Shown: positions 1 through 9,713, counted from the first letter of the stretch. The stretch is 64,000 bases of DNA from Paraglaciecola arctica (GCF_018861065.1 NZ_JAHKQO010000007.1:225266-289265); one strand, 5' to 3'. Translations and numbers: made by a program. Notes: a model not told the origin generated them from the sequence alone.

Positions 1-249
1 TTCTTGACCTCCCATAACAGTTTTAATGTTAGTATGATTTGCAATGGGTAATTGCGCGAAGGACATGTCGTTTGCATTGAGCACTACCACTACTTGTTTA
101 ATTTGCTCATGGGCTAACAAATTAGTCAGAGTATGTTCAATGATAGTTTTTCCGGCAATCTGCAAATATTGTTTCGGGCATTCTGCTTGCATACGTTTGC
201 CTATGCCTGCAGCGGGCACTACAGCAGAGTATTGGGGAAGTGAAGGCAT
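1..249 (-). CDS. ispD: IspD, 2-C-methyl-D-erythritol 4-phosphate cytidylyltransferase (N-terminal part)
   Basis: Cytosolic MEP-pathway enzyme that transfers CMP to methylerythritol phosphate for isoprenoid synthesis. The gene runs off the left edge, so only the first 83 codons are visible, starting with an ATG at 249. The N-terminus carries the nucleotide-binding signature VVPAAGIGKRMQ followed by PKQYLQIAGKTIIEHT, which is diagnostic of IspD. It lies 5 bases after the ftsB stop, the usual ftsB-ispD order of gammaproteobacteria, so the two are almost certainly cotranscribed. The truncation is due to the window, not a mutation. Confidence 0.93.
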   Translation of the reverse strand, partial: MPSLPQYSAVVPAAGIGKRMQAECPKQYLQIAGKTIIEHTLTNLLAHEQIKQVVVVLNANDMSFAQLPIANHTNIKTVMGGQE

Positions 250-254
250 AGAAA

Positions 255-533
255 CTAATCGACTGAAGGCAAAATACGATAAAATGTTTCGCCTTGTTTT
301 ATCAGGCCTAACTCATTTCTTGCACGTTCTTCCGCCGCTTCCAAACCAATTTTTAAGTCATGAATATCCGCTTTTAATAAGCTATTTCGTTGCCTTAAAT
401 TAGCGTTTTGAGTAACTTGTAAGGCCACTTCTTTTTTCAAAATGATAAAGTCTGGAATGCTATTTTTACCAAACCACAGACGATATTGGAGTAAACAAAA
501 TAGTGTGAACAATAGCGCCACCACCCATTTCAT
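255..533 (-). CDS. ftsB: FtsB, cell division protein
   Basis: Small bitopic inner-membrane divisome protein that forms the FtsQLB complex and links septal peptidoglycan synthases to the Z ring. The 92-residue product has one N-terminal membrane segment (about residues 3-20), the conserved LWFGKNSIPDF motif just outside it, a periplasmic coiled coil (about 25-70) and the C-terminal ERARNELGLIKQGETFYRI block typical of FtsB. I chose the ATG at 533 because a GGAGG sits 8 bases upstream. A longer in-frame reading from a TTG at 548 would overlap that ribosome-binding site. Confidence 0.93.
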   Translation of the reverse strand: MKWVVALLFTLFCLLQYRLWFGKNSIPDFIILKKEVALQVTQNANLRQRNSLLKADIHDLKIGLEAAEERARNELGLIKQGETFYRILPSVD

Positions 534-667
534 CGTTTTTGCCTCCAATTCATCGTCATCGCCTTATTAGGTATAGCTTTTAAAGAGAGGACTAGTGGTA
601 TCCAATCTCTGCGCAGTCCTGCTATACTTTGAGCTTGTTACGGCTCACTTGTTTTAAAAACTAGATT

Positions 668-1282
668 CTACATCCAATTGTCATTTCTGCGTCTCTTCTT
701 CGGTAAATAGGTAAGAACAATTCCTAACAGTAAACTGATAACCGCAACAATTCCGCCTCGGGTAAACCATTCCATTTGTGCAGTTTGGTCATAATCGGCA
801 AGAGTTTGGGTAATTTTTAAATTTTCTTTTTCAGCATCACTTAACTTTTTCTTTAAGTTACTATTTTGCGATGTGAGATCGGCAATTTGCTGATTAAGCA
901 GGTCATTACTTTGGCGTTGTTGTTGGATAGTTTGCTCAGCACTCTGTACTTGTTGTTGAAGACCTGGAACCAATTCTCTAACACTGCTGCTGACACTAAT
1001 AAACTCAGCATCAACCCAACCCGTTCGTTGTTTGTCATCGATTATTTCCACAAAATTTTTCTCTGTGTCTTCTTGCAATAAAGTTACCCGGGTCCCCGCT
1101 ACTACTGAGCCCAAAATTCTGAAATTTCGCCCTGGGCCTGCATGCAGATAAGTAAACAAATCATCTGAAATAAAACGAATTTCACCTTCGCTATCATTCG
1201 GCTCCTGAGCCAGTGTCTGTGCACTTAAAAAACTACAAGTAATGAATAAAAAAAGTAAAACTATTTGTTTGCGTATAATCAA
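668..1282 (-). CDS. ygiM: YgiM-like secreted/membrane SH3-domain protein (TIGR04211 type)
   Basis: A 204-residue protein with a signal peptide (about 1-25, ending near AQTLAQ), a bacterial SH3 domain (about 35-97, with LHAGPGRNFRILGSVVAGT and GWVDAEFI), a long coiled coil rich in Gln/Leu (about 105-165) and a C-terminal membrane anchor (about 172-192) followed by a basic KKRRR tail. This is the YgiM architecture. The role is not well defined; SH3 domains of this kind bind envelope or peptidoglycan targets. The start appears to be TTG at 1282, with AGGAG about 9 bases upstream. It is divergent from ygiF, as in Escherichia coli, which supports the assignment of both. Confidence 0.85.
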   Translation of the reverse strand: MIIRKQIVLLFLFITCSFLSAQTLAQEPNDSEGEIRFISDDLFTYLHAGPGRNFRILGSVVAGTRVTLLQEDTEKNFVEIIDDKQRTGWVDAEFISVSSSVRELVPGLQQQVQSAEQTIQQQRQSNDLLNQQIADLTSQNSNLKKKLSDAEKENLKITQTLADYDQTAQMEWFTRGGIVAVISLLLGIVLTYLPKKRRRNDNWM

Positions 1283-1478
1283 AAAAACGTACTCCTAAAA
1301 ATATGCTGTAAATGGTATTGCTTGGCTAAAAGAAAGGCAAGGGCCTATTTGCTTTTAGAGCAATACAGTTAAAGCACTGATGCGCTTTTGCGACACTTCT
1401 TATATTGTATAGTGGGATTTGAACCGCTAAGGTAAGTCCATCACTCAGAGACAGACATTTATCCGCCCAAAAGGTTTT

Positions 1479-2513
1479 ATGGAATACGAAATTGAACTTA
1501 AGTTACTCACCAACCAATATGCTGGTGAGATTATAGAAAAAAAATTACTACCGCAGCTCGATGCTAGCGTCACCCAACAAACCCTAGTATTAACGAATCA
1601 CTATTTTGATACACCCGATAGAAAGTTGCGCCAAAACGATATAGGTTTGAGAATAAGGGGCTTTAATCAAAAATATGAACAAACCCTAAAAACCGCAGGG
1701 AATTCTATCGGTGGCTTGCATCAACGTCCTGAATACAATGTGGATTTAGACGAATCAAAACAGCAAAGTGTTAAAATCCCTGATCTTCGATTGTTTCCTC
1801 TGTCAGCTTGGCCAAAAAGTATTGAAGTTGAGGATATACAGGCTGGATTAGAAACGCTGTTCACCACCCATTTTCAGCGAAGTGTATACTTGCTGGAATA
1901 TTCACAAGGTGACGTTGTAGAGTTAGTTTGGGATTTAGGCGAAGTAAGGTCAGGCGGCAAGAGTGTTCCAATTTGTGAAATTGAACTGGAACTCAAACAA
2001 GGTGATACCAAGATTCTTTTTGATTTAGCTGAATCTATTGTTGCATTGATGCCAACTTCTATAGGTACGCAAAGCAAAGCCGCTCGAGGATATAGACTGC
2101 TGGATGGTTTTCCCGCTAATACTCTCAGGAAAAATCAACAACGACCTTTAGACAACGCGCCAAAATCAGCCCAAGAGTTTTCCCTTGTGTTGGCTGAAAA
2201 GTTACAGTTTTTTCAAACGCTTAGTGTTGAAGTACAACGCCAATATAGCGAGCAATTAGCGAACGATATCACTCTGGTACTTGATGAACTAAGTAACAGT
2301 TTAATTAAATTTACCCAGCATTTTCCTTGTGAACATTTAGATACTATCCTCACCAAAGTAAAAAAGTTGCACAGTGATTGGCTGTTAGTGATGCAGCGAA
2401 AGAACAAAGATGCAACTAATAAGATACTGACTGATGCCCTAACAACTCAACTACAGTTAGATATTGTGCAATATCTAGTAGAACAGCCTTGGGCCTCCAA
2501 AGTTGAGGAGTAA
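1479..2513 (+). CDS. ygiF: YgiF-like CYTH-domain inorganic triphosphatase
   Basis: A CYTH (triphosphate tunnel metalloenzyme) protein expected to hydrolyse inorganic triphosphate. The family's ExExK motif is at the extreme N-terminus (EIELKL, residues 4-9), followed by tunnel elements such as NHYFDTPDRKLRQNDIGLRIR and EQTLKT. The C-terminal half (about 215-344) is helical and could be a short, diverged CHAD-like domain. At 344 residues it is shorter than the roughly 430 of E. coli YgiF, the difference being in the C-terminal half. It sits divergent from ygiM across a 196-base gap that should hold both promoters. No glnE follows within the window. Confidence 0.85.
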   Translation: MEYEIELKLLTNQYAGEIIEKKLLPQLDASVTQQTLVLTNHYFDTPDRKLRQNDIGLRIRGFNQKYEQTLKTAGNSIGGLHQRPEYNVDLDESKQQSVKIPDLRLFPLSAWPKSIEVEDIQAGLETLFTTHFQRSVYLLEYSQGDVVELVWDLGEVRSGGKSVPICEIELELKQGDTKILFDLAESIVALMPTSIGTQSKAARGYRLLDGFPANTLRKNQQRPLDNAPKSAQEFSLVLAEKLQFFQTLSVEVQRQYSEQLANDITLVLDELSNSLIKFTQHFPCEHLDTILTKVKKLHSDWLLVMQRKNKDATNKILTDALTTQLQLDIVQYLVEQPWASKVEE

Positions 2514-2718
2514 GTAAAATAAATTAAGTGAAAGTCTTAGTGACGGCTTATTTTAAACGATGAAATAATCGTAAAGTTTTGTTCCATATAAAAAAATGAT
2601 TTAACTAATCGATTTTTTATACTTTACCAGTACTACTAACATGCGGATTATGTCACCAGAGACAAACTAAGGTCCTGCCCTTTTTTTGTTAACCCTACAG
2701 TCTTGATTAGGAGCGTCC

Positions 2719-4359
2719 ATGAAAGCGTCAGATTTATTTGTCAAAGCCCTTGAAGCAGAAGGTGTCGAGTATATATTTGGGATCCCAGGGGAAGAAAACC
2801 TAGATTTATTGGAATCCCTACGAGAGTCACCAATTAAATTAATTTTAACTCGACATGAGCAAGGTGCAGGGTTCATGGCGGCAACTTATGGTCGATTAAC
2901 TGGCAAAGTGGGCGTGTGTTTATCCACACTTGGGCCTGGAGCTACTAATTTGGTTACCCCTGCGGCTTATGCACAACTAGGTGCGATGCCAATGATGATG
3001 ATCACTGGACAAAAGCCAGTGAAAACTAGTAAACAGGGGCGGTTTCAAGTTATTGATGCCGTAGACATGATGCGTCCAATTACTAAATACACCACTCAGT
3101 TGGTGAGCGGAGATCGTATCCCTTCTGCTATTCGTGAGGCCTTCAGACTAGCTCATGACGAACGCCCAGGCGCGACACACATTGAATTACCTGAAGATAT
3201 CGCTGCTGAAGAAACTAATGCACACTTGCTTACGCCAAGTATCAGTCGGCGCCCAATTGCTGAGTATAAAGCAATTTATAAAGCAGTTGAAATGATTGAA
3301 GCGGCTAAGTCCCCGTTATTGTTAATTGGTGCGGCAGCAAACCGTAAATTAACCTCTAAAATGCTGAAAGAGTTAGTTGATAAAACGGGTATTCCCTATG
3401 TGACGACACAAATGGGCAAAGGTGTATTAGATGAAAGTGACGACTTGTTTATGGGGAACACCGCGTTGTCAGCCGGGGACTTTGTTCATCGTGTTATTGA
3501 TAGTGCCGACCTAATCATAAATGTTGGTCATGATGTTGTAGAAAAACCACCATTTTTTATGAAACATGGTGGTCGTCAGGTTATTCACATTAACTTCGAG
3601 CCAGCAGCAGTTGATCCGGTTTATTTCCCACAGTTAGAAGTAGTAGGTGATATTGCTAACACTATTTGGCAGCTTAAAGAACAAATTAACTCACAACCCA
3701 ACTGGGACTTTAGTTTCTTTAGAAAAGCTCATAATGCTTACTTAGAGCATAAAGCTGAAAGCGAAAATGATGATCGTTTTCCTATATTGCCCGAGCGTTT
3801 TGTTCGAGATATACGCGAAGCTATGCCCAATGACGGCATAGTGACGTTAGATAACGGCGTATATAAAATTTGGTTTGCACGAAACTATCCAGCTGCTTTG
3901 CCTAACACGTTATTGTTAGATAACGCATTGGCCACAATGGGGGCGGGCCTACCGTCTGCAATGGCAGCGAAAATGGTCAACCCAACTAAGCCAGTTATTA
4001 CCGTGTGTGGTGATGGTGGTTTTATGATGAATAGCCAAGAATTAGAAACCGCAGTGCGCCTCAAGTTACATATAGTAGTAATCATCTTACGTGATGATGC
4101 CTACGGTATGATTAAGTGGAAACAAGCCAATATGGAGTTTGAGAACTTTGGTTTGGATTACGGCAACCCTGACTTTGTCAAATATGTAGAAAGTTATGGA
4201 GGTTTCGGCTGGAGAGTTGATTCAGCTGCTGGTTTGTTACCACAAGTTAAAAAATGTTTAGCCGAACCTGGCGTCCATTTAATTGATGTACCTGTTGATT
4301 ACACATTAAATGATGAAACACTTAATCAAACTCTTCGCATTCGAAGTGAAGCCGTTTAA
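2719..4359 (+). CDS. Acetolactate synthase large-subunit-like ThDP enzyme (AlsS-like)
   Basis: A 546-residue thiamine-diphosphate enzyme of the acetohydroxyacid synthase group, which condenses two pyruvates to 2-acetolactate or carries out a related acyloin reaction. It shows the N-terminal Pyr domain with the catalytic Glu in TRHEQGAGFMAATYGR (Glu near residue 51), a central FAD/NAD-like domain, and the C-terminal PP domain with the ThDP/Mg motif GDGGFMMNSQELETAVRL. That motif resembles catabolic AlsS more than biosynthetic IlvB. No regulatory small subunit is adjacent, which also favours a catabolic type. It is followed after only 9 bases by an aldehyde dehydrogenase. The true substrate is open; other members of the superfamily act on sulfoacetaldehyde or glyoxylate. 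Confidence 0.8.
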   Translation: MKASDLFVKALEAEGVEYIFGIPGEENLDLLESLRESPIKLILTRHEQGAGFMAATYGRLTGKVGVCLSTLGPGATNLVTPAAYAQLGAMPMMMITGQKPVKTSKQGRFQVIDAVDMMRPITKYTTQLVSGDRIPSAIREAFRLAHDERPGATHIELPEDIAAEETNAHLLTPSISRRPIAEYKAIYKAVEMIEAAKSPLLLIGAAANRKLTSKMLKELVDKTGIPYVTTQMGKGVLDESDDLFMGNTALSAGDFVHRVIDSADLIINVGHDVVEKPPFFMKHGGRQVIHINFEPAAVDPVYFPQLEVVGDIANTIWQLKEQINSQPNWDFSFFRKAHNAYLEHKAESENDDRFPILPERFVRDIREAMPNDGIVTLDNGVYKIWFARNYPAALPNTLLLDNALATMGAGLPSAMAAKMVNPTKPVITVCGDGGFMMNSQELETAVRLKLHIVVIILRDDAYGMIKWKQANMEFENFGLDYGNPDFVKYVESYGGFGWRVDSAAGLLPQVKKCLAEPGVHLIDVPVDYTLNDETLNQTLRIRSEAV

Positions 4360-4368
4360 GGAGCAAAT

Positions 4369-5799
4369 ATGTTAGAGAAAGCCTATCCCTATTATTTGGC
4401 CAATGAAGCTGTTTTTGCCAATCAAGATTTGGAAATCACCAATAAATACACCAACGAAGTAGCAACCCATGCGGCAATGGCCGATGCTAAAGTCATCGAC
4501 CAAGCCATTGCAGCAGCAGAGGCCAGTCAGCCTTTACTGAATAAAATGGCACCTTATGAGCGTCAAAATATTATCAACCATTGTGTAAAACGATTTGAAG
4601 AGCGTTTTGATGAACTTGCCCATGCGTTATGTATTGAAGCAGGTAAGCCCATTAAAGATGCGCGCGGTGAAGTTACGCGCCTAATTGATACCTTTCGTAT
4701 TGCCGCAGAGGAATCTGTGCGTATGCATGGAGAGGTAATAAACCTTGAAATTACTCCACGTGCCAAAGGTTATACAGGCATATACAAACGTGTCCCGATT
4801 GGGCCTTGTTCGTTTATTTCGCCCTTTAACTTCCCGTTAAATTTGGCGGCTCATAAAATTGCACCGGCCCTTGCTACAGGTTGTGCATTTGTACTTAAGC
4901 CTGCTAGTCGTACGCCATTGGGTGCGATAATCATTGGTGAAATTTTAGCAGAAACTGATTTACCTAAAGGTGCGTTTTCAATCTTGCCTTGTAGTCGAGA
5001 TGGTGCTGATTTATTCACTACTGACGACAGATTTAAGTTGCTTAGTTTTACTGGCTCACCGCAGGTAGGTTGGGACTTAAAAGCAAAAGCCGGTAAAAAG
5101 CCAGTGATCTTAGAATTAGGTGGCAACGCTGCTTGTGTGGTTGACCACGACTCTGATCTAGATGATGCCATCGAACGTATCGTATTTGGTGCTTATTACC
5201 AATCAGGGCAAAGTTGTATCAGCGTGCAGCGGGTAATTGTACATGAATCTATTTATGACGATTTCAAAAAACGTTATACCGATCGAGTCGCTAACCTAGT
5301 ACATGGTGATCCATTAAAAGAAGATACCTTTATCGGCCCGATGATTTCTGAATCTGAAGCATCACGTTTAGACACTTGGATTCAAGAAGCGGTCGCTGCC
5401 GGTGCTAATTTATTATGTGGCGGTATACGTGACGGAAATATGTTGCAAGCGACCTTGCTTGAAAACGTACCCGCTGATGCCGCTATCAACACCGAAGAGG
5501 CGTTTGGCCCAGTATCAGTATTAAGCTCATTCAGTGATTTTGATGAAGCGCTAATCGAGGTAAACAACAGTCAGTTTGGCTTACAAGCCGGTGTATTCAC
5601 ACGTGATATCTATAAAGCCCATAAAGCATGGGATGAATTAGACGTGGGTGGTGTGGTGATTGGTGACGTACCTAGTTGGCGCGTGGATAATATGCCTTAT
5701 GGTGGTGTGAAAGAATCAGGTCTTGGTCGTGAAGGGATCACCTTTGCCATGGAAGATATGACTGAGATTAGACTCATGGTGTTAAGAACTCCAAGCTAA
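4369..5799 (+). CDS. NAD(P)-dependent aldehyde dehydrogenase
   Basis: A 476-residue member of the aldehyde dehydrogenase superfamily that oxidises an aldehyde to the acid with NAD(P). Visible signatures are the Asn motif in SFISPFNFPLNLAAHKIAPA, the general-base Glu in VILELGGNAA, the catalytic Cys in YYQSGQSCISVQRV, and EEAFGPVSVL near the C-terminus. The length is normal. Sequence feel places it near lactaldehyde, succinate-semialdehyde or NADP-GAPDH-like subgroups, but the substrate cannot be read from the sequence. The 9-base spacing from the acetolactate-synthase-like gene implies one operon and perhaps consecutive steps. A GGAG lies immediately upstream of the start. Confidence 0.88.
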   Translation: MLEKAYPYYLANEAVFANQDLEITNKYTNEVATHAAMADAKVIDQAIAAAEASQPLLNKMAPYERQNIINHCVKRFEERFDELAHALCIEAGKPIKDARGEVTRLIDTFRIAAEESVRMHGEVINLEITPRAKGYTGIYKRVPIGPCSFISPFNFPLNLAAHKIAPALATGCAFVLKPASRTPLGAIIIGEILAETDLPKGAFSILPCSRDGADLFTTDDRFKLLSFTGSPQVGWDLKAKAGKKPVILELGGNAACVVDHDSDLDDAIERIVFGAYYQSGQSCISVQRVIVHESIYDDFKKRYTDRVANLVHGDPLKEDTFIGPMISESEASRLDTWIQEAVAAGANLLCGGIRDGNMLQATLLENVPADAAINTEEAFGPVSVLSSFSDFDEALIEVNNSQFGLQAGVFTRDIYKAHKAWDELDVGGVVIGDVPSWRVDNMPYGGVKESGLGREGITFAMEDMTEIRLMVLRTPS

Positions 5800-5881
5800 C
5801 TAAGCTCACTAAGGTAACTCATTCGTGCAACATTGATTGGCGATAAGTCTGGATGATTGATTTTTATCTTCATTCTTATCG

Positions 5882-6577
5882 CTAATGTGACTCGTTATTG
5901 AAAAAAGCCTGAAGAATTTTTCCAGTGAACTCTTTTCTTAAATAAAACCCTCTTGGTCTGGTTTCAATAATCTGTCCATTGTTCCCTACTGCTTTGGTTA
6001 AAACATTGCCATTGGCGGCCTTTGGTCTTAATTGCAAGTATTGTCCGTGCCTAGCCGTTATTTTTTCTATGTGACCAAGGGCGATCATTTCCATTAATTC
6101 TTCCCAGTCAGTTTGCAACTGTTGATCTTGTTCTTTGTCCGGTGACCACAAAAATGGCGTCGCGATACATCTATCTTGTGGCGGAACTTCTCGCCTTCCA
6201 TCTATAGGAACCCAAAGTACTTGTTGGATCTTATTTTTAACGCTGCTGGTTTGCCATTCTATACCCGCAATGTCTGTAAGAGGTGCAAAACAAACGTAAG
6301 TCGTTTCTAAAGGTTTGCCCTGCTCGTCAATGGGAATCGTTTTTAATTCTACACCTAAACCGGCAAAATCTTGTTGGGATTTAGAGCCAGCACTTGCTCC
6401 GAGGCACAGCTCCAGCAGTTGCCCCGTCCAGCCTTTCTCACGCTTGAAGTTATTGGGGACTTTTACGTGAGCCAACTCTGCTACTTCTCCTAAGGTGAGT
6501 CCTGCTAACGCTGACGCTCTTTGCATTAACTCTAGCTTAGATTTAGGTTCGGTATTTGGCATGCTAAATAGTTTCAT
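5882..6577 (-). CDS. mutH: MutH, methyl-directed mismatch repair endonuclease
   Basis: Sequence-specific endonuclease that nicks the unmethylated strand at hemimethylated GATC sites when activated by MutS-MutL. The 231-residue protein keeps the catalytic triad of the family as Asp70, Glu77 and Lys79 in DFAGLGVELKTIPI, at the same numbering as the E. coli enzyme. The substrate-contacting regions NFKREKGWTGQLLE and RPRGFYLRKEFT are also present. Its presence implies a Dam-type GATC methylation system in this organism. It is divergent from rppH across about 100 bases, the same arrangement as in E. coli. Confidence 0.95.
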   Translation of the reverse strand: MKLFSMPNTEPKSKLELMQRASALAGLTLGEVAELAHVKVPNNFKREKGWTGQLLELCLGASAGSKSQQDFAGLGVELKTIPIDEQGKPLETTYVCFAPLTDIAGIEWQTSSVKNKIQQVLWVPIDGRREVPPQDRCIATPFLWSPDKEQDQQLQTDWEELMEMIALGHIEKITARHGQYLQLRPKAANGNVLTKAVGNNGQIIETRPRGFYLRKEFTGKILQAFFNNESH

Positions 6578-6680
6578 TTGGATACTTTTACTTATTGAAT
6601 ACTTTTTTTATTCCTTTGAATGCACGGTAGTTTATGGAAGAATGCATGACATTAAAAGAATTGAGTTCTCGGGAGTCTAA

Positions 6681-7211
6681 GTGATTGATGCCGAAGGATT
6701 CCGCGCCAATGTTGGTATAGTGATTTGCAATACGTTAGGCCAGGTTTTTTGGGCTAGACGTTATGGGCAACATTCTTGGCAGTTTCCGCAAGGCGGAATC
6801 GATGAAGGTGAAACTGCTGAACAAACAATGTATCGCGAACTCCATGAAGAAGTAGGGTTAAAGCCGGAACATGTAAAAATTCTGGGGGTCACCAAAAATT
6901 GGTTGCGTTACAAATTGCCTAAACGGTTGGTTAGGCAAGGAAGCAATCCTGTTTGTATCGGACAAAAGCAGAAATGGTTTTTACTGCAACTTGTCTGTAA
7001 AGAAGAGGATGTGGACTTATTACAATCAGGCCATCCTGAATTTGACGACTGGCGCTGGGTCAGCTTTTGGTACCCAGTTCGCAATGTTGTTTCTTTCAAA
7101 CGGGACGTTTACCGTCGCGTGATGAAGGAGTTTTCAGCAACAGCAATGCCAGATTCGGTAGTGCAAAACCAAGGTGGCTATCAAAAGTCAAAACGGCGCA
7201 GAAAGGCTTAG
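6681..7211 (+). CDS. rppH: RppH, RNA 5'-pyrophosphohydrolase (NudH)
   Basis: Nudix hydrolase that removes pyrophosphate from 5'-triphosphorylated mRNA and so triggers RNase E-dependent decay. The Nudix box reads [11 protein letters not shown]...RELHEEVGL (about residues 37-59), and the long block [13 protein letters not shown] through [13 protein letters not shown] is almost invariant in RppH. The start codon is GTG at 6681 (first residues correspond to [17 protein letters not shown]), with GGGAG a few bases upstream. The 176-residue length is as expected. ptsP follows on the same strand, the conserved gammaproteobacterial order. Confidence 0.96.
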   Translation: MIDAEGFRANVGIVICNTLGQVFWARRYGQHSWQFPQGGIDEGETAEQTMYRELHEEVGLKPEHVKILGVTKNWLRYKLPKRLVRQGSNPVCIGQKQKWFLLQLVCKEEDVDLLQSGHPEFDDWRWVSFWYPVRNVVSFKRDVYRRVMKEFSATAMPDSVVQNQGGYQKSKRRRKA

Positions 7212-7219
7212 AAATTATT

Positions 7220-7249
7220 GACCATTCATTTGTAAGGGAATGGATGGTC
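7220..7249 (+). terminator. Possible terminator hairpin after rppH
   Basis: Just 8 bases after the rppH stop, an 11-base arm beginning GACCATTCATT (7220-7230) pairs with AATGGATGGTC (7239-7249) with one G-T type mismatch and an 8-base loop. Downstream there is only a short T run near 7261-7265, so it could be a weak terminator or an RNA-stabilising hairpin between rppH and ptsP. Confidence 0.4.
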
Positions 7250-7424
7250 CAGTCCCAAGGGTTTTCCTCAAAACGCACTCAGTCGGCGTTAAAACCCGTT
7301 TATTTGGACGGCCAAACTTCATAGGTTTCGCCTTGATAAAGTATATTTTAAGGAAATCTTGGCGACATTTGAATGGTCACCAGATCCTAATTAACCAGAT
7401 ATTCATGAGAGATAAACAAGTTTT

Positions 7425-9713
7425 ATGCTAACTACGCTTAAACGTATCGTTCAAGAAGTGAATCAAATTCCCGTATTTGATGATGCCTTGAGTTGTTTGG
7501 CAAATAGGTTAATAGAAGCGTTAAAAGTTGACTCATGTAGTATTTATTTAGCTGACTATGAGCAGCAACACTTTATGTTGGTGGCGACTAAAGGCTTAGC
7601 AAAGGCTGCTGTTGGTCAAGTATCAGTTGGTTTTTCAGAGGGGCTAGTTGGCCTAATTGGACAGCGTGAAGAACCTCTCAATATAAGTGATGCGCAAAGA
7701 CATCCTCGCTTTAAGTTCTATCCTGAAGTTCAAGAAGACAATTACCATGCTTTTTTAGGTGCCCCAATCATCCATCAGCGTAAAGTTTTGGGGGTGTTGA
7801 CGCTACAGCAAAAACGCAAGAGACGCTTTAGTGAAAACGAAGAAGCCTTTTTGGTAACACTAGCGATGCAATTGGCTGTTGAAATCGCTAATGCAAAAGC
7901 CCGTGGGTCAATTAACTTATTACAAGAAAATATCCCCAAAGACTGGCAAAAATCTTTAAAAGGTGTGCCTGGTTCATCTGGATTAGCAAGTGGTGTGGGT
8001 TATCTACAAAACATGATGGTCAGCATTCACAGTCATGTACCTAAGCGCAGTGAAGATCATGAAGTACAAGTGCAGAACTACCGACATGCAGTAAAACAAA
8101 CTCAAGCAGATATGGCAGTGTTGTCAGAGCGTATGCAAGGTGAAGTGCCTGACGATGTACGCGCGATTTTTCAGCTGTATTATCACTTACTCGATGCCAA
8201 TAGTTTGGGTAGGGACGTAGAAAAAGAGATTAAATCCGGGTGGGATGCGGCCACATCTTTGAAAATGGTTGTCGAGAACTATATTCGTCAATTTCAAGCT
8301 ATGAATGACCCGTACATGCGCGAACGCGCTGTAGATGTTGAAGATATGGGCAATAGGGTGCTGGCCAATATCTTGGGATTTACTGCGGTCAAAAACGAAA
8401 AGCGCGAAATCCCTGAGCATGCCATCTTAATTGCTGAAGAAGTCACTGCCGTGATGTTAGCTGAGTTTCCTAAAGAAAAGCTCGTAGCCATCGTTTCTAT
8501 GCGTGGTTCAAATAACTCCCACGCAGCTATTATGGCTCGAGCCATGGGAGTGCCTGCTGTTATGGGCCTGAGCAATATACCTATTGCTTTGCTGCACGAT
8601 AAAGAAATTTTACTCGACGGTTACACTGGTGACGTGATTGTTTCACCGAATACCACTATAAGACGAGAGTTCGAGCAGTTATTGCTCGAAGAGCAATTAT
8701 TATCTGAGCGTATACATTCTGAAGATTCATTACCGGCTATTACCACCGATAATTGTGAAATACGCTTGTTTACTAATTCCGGATTATCACTGGAAGCCGA
8801 AGCAAATGATAATCCCTTCTCAGATGGAGTGGGGCTGTTCCGCACCGAAATCCCTTTTATGATGCGAGAACGATTTCCGACTGAACAAGAACAGGTAGAA
8901 CTTTACCGAGGCTTACTTGAAGCCGAACCTAATAAACCTTTTACCATGCGTACCTTAGATGTAGGGGGAGACAAACCTTTACCGTATTTTCCTATATCAG
9001 AAGAAAACCCTTTTCTTGGCTGGCGTGGGATCCGTCTAACCTTAGATCATCCGGAAATCTTATTAGTTCAAATTAGAGCAATGCTCCGAGCCAGTATCGG
9101 TTTGGAGAATTTAGGTATCATGTTGCCCATGATCACCTCCGTAAGTGAAGTAAGTGAGGCAAAACGTCTTATTCGACAAGCATTCCATGAAGTTGAAGAA
9201 GAAGCCCAAGAGCAGGAACAAACGCTTCACATGCCTAAAATCGGGGTGATGTTGGAAGTGCCAGCAGTTCTCTACCAATTACCGCAACTTTCCAAAATTG
9301 TAGATTTCTTCTCAGTTGGCAGTAACGATCTAACGCAATACCTGTTAGCTGTAGATCGCAATAATGCACGGGTAGCTGATTTATATGACAGTTACCACCC
9401 AGCGGTGCTAAGTGCTCTACATACTATTGCGAAACATTCTGACCTATTACAAGTACCTGTCACTGTATGTGGTGAATTGGCTGGGGAACCGGGTGGGGTC
9501 GTGTTGTTGTTGGCAATGGGCTACAGAAAACTTAGTATGAATAATCATAATCTACTTAAAGTAAAATGGATTATTCGCAATATTCACCGCGGCAGTGCCG
9601 AACAATTGTTGGCTAAGGTACTGACCTTAAATAATCCTAAAGATGTACGTGAAGAAATAAACCTTTATCTTGAATCAGTTGGGTTGGGCGGTTTGATGCG
9701 CGCCGGTATATAA
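7425..9713 (+). CDS. ptsP: PtsP, enzyme I of the nitrogen phosphotransferase system
   Basis: Cytosolic EI-Ntr, which takes phosphate from phosphoenolpyruvate and passes it to NPr and EIIA-Ntr, a regulatory cascade rather than a sugar importer. The 762-residue protein has an N-terminal GAF domain (about 1-160, senses glutamine or 2-oxoglutarate in relatives), the EI N-domain, the phospho-His in MRGSNNSHAAIMARAMGVPAV (His366) and the PEP-binding TIM barrel with TMRTLDVGGDKPLPYF, GVGLFRTEIPFM and VGSNDLTQYLLAVDRNN. All catalytic blocks look intact. It sits between rppH and thyA; the lgt gene that commonly separates ptsP from thyA is absent here. Confidence 0.96.
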   Translation: MLTTLKRIVQEVNQIPVFDDALSCLANRLIEALKVDSCSIYLADYEQQHFMLVATKGLAKAAVGQVSVGFSEGLVGLIGQREEPLNISDAQRHPRFKFYPEVQEDNYHAFLGAPIIHQRKVLGVLTLQQKRKRRFSENEEAFLVTLAMQLAVEIANAKARGSINLLQENIPKDWQKSLKGVPGSSGLASGVGYLQNMMVSIHSHVPKRSEDHEVQVQNYRHAVKQTQADMAVLSERMQGEVPDDVRAIFQLYYHLLDANSLGRDVEKEIKSGWDAATSLKMVVENYIRQFQAMNDPYMRERAVDVEDMGNRVLANILGFTAVKNEKREIPEHAILIAEEVTAVMLAEFPKEKLVAIVSMRGSNNSHAAIMARAMGVPAVMGLSNIPIALLHDKEILLDGYTGDVIVSPNTTIRREFEQLLLEEQLLSERIHSEDSLPAITTDNCEIRLFTNSGLSLEAEANDNPFSDGVGLFRTEIPFMMRERFPTEQEQVELYRGLLEAEPNKPFTMRTLDVGGDKPLPYFPISEENPFLGWRGIRLTLDHPEILLVQIRAMLRASIGLENLGIMLPMITSVSEVSEAKRLIRQAFHEVEEEAQEQEQTLHMPKIGVMLEVPAVLYQLPQLSKIVDFFSVGSNDLTQYLLAVDRNNARVADLYDSYHPAVLSALHTIAKHSDLLQVPVTVCGELAGEPGGVVLLLAMGYRKLSMNNHNLLKVKWIIRNIHRGSAEQLLAKVLTLNNPKDVREEINLYLESVGLGGLMRAGI

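Noticed and set aside
7240-7431. A 63-codon open frame between rppH and ptsP
   Set aside because: It overlaps the hairpin after rppH and the start of ptsP, and its composition does not look like a real protein.
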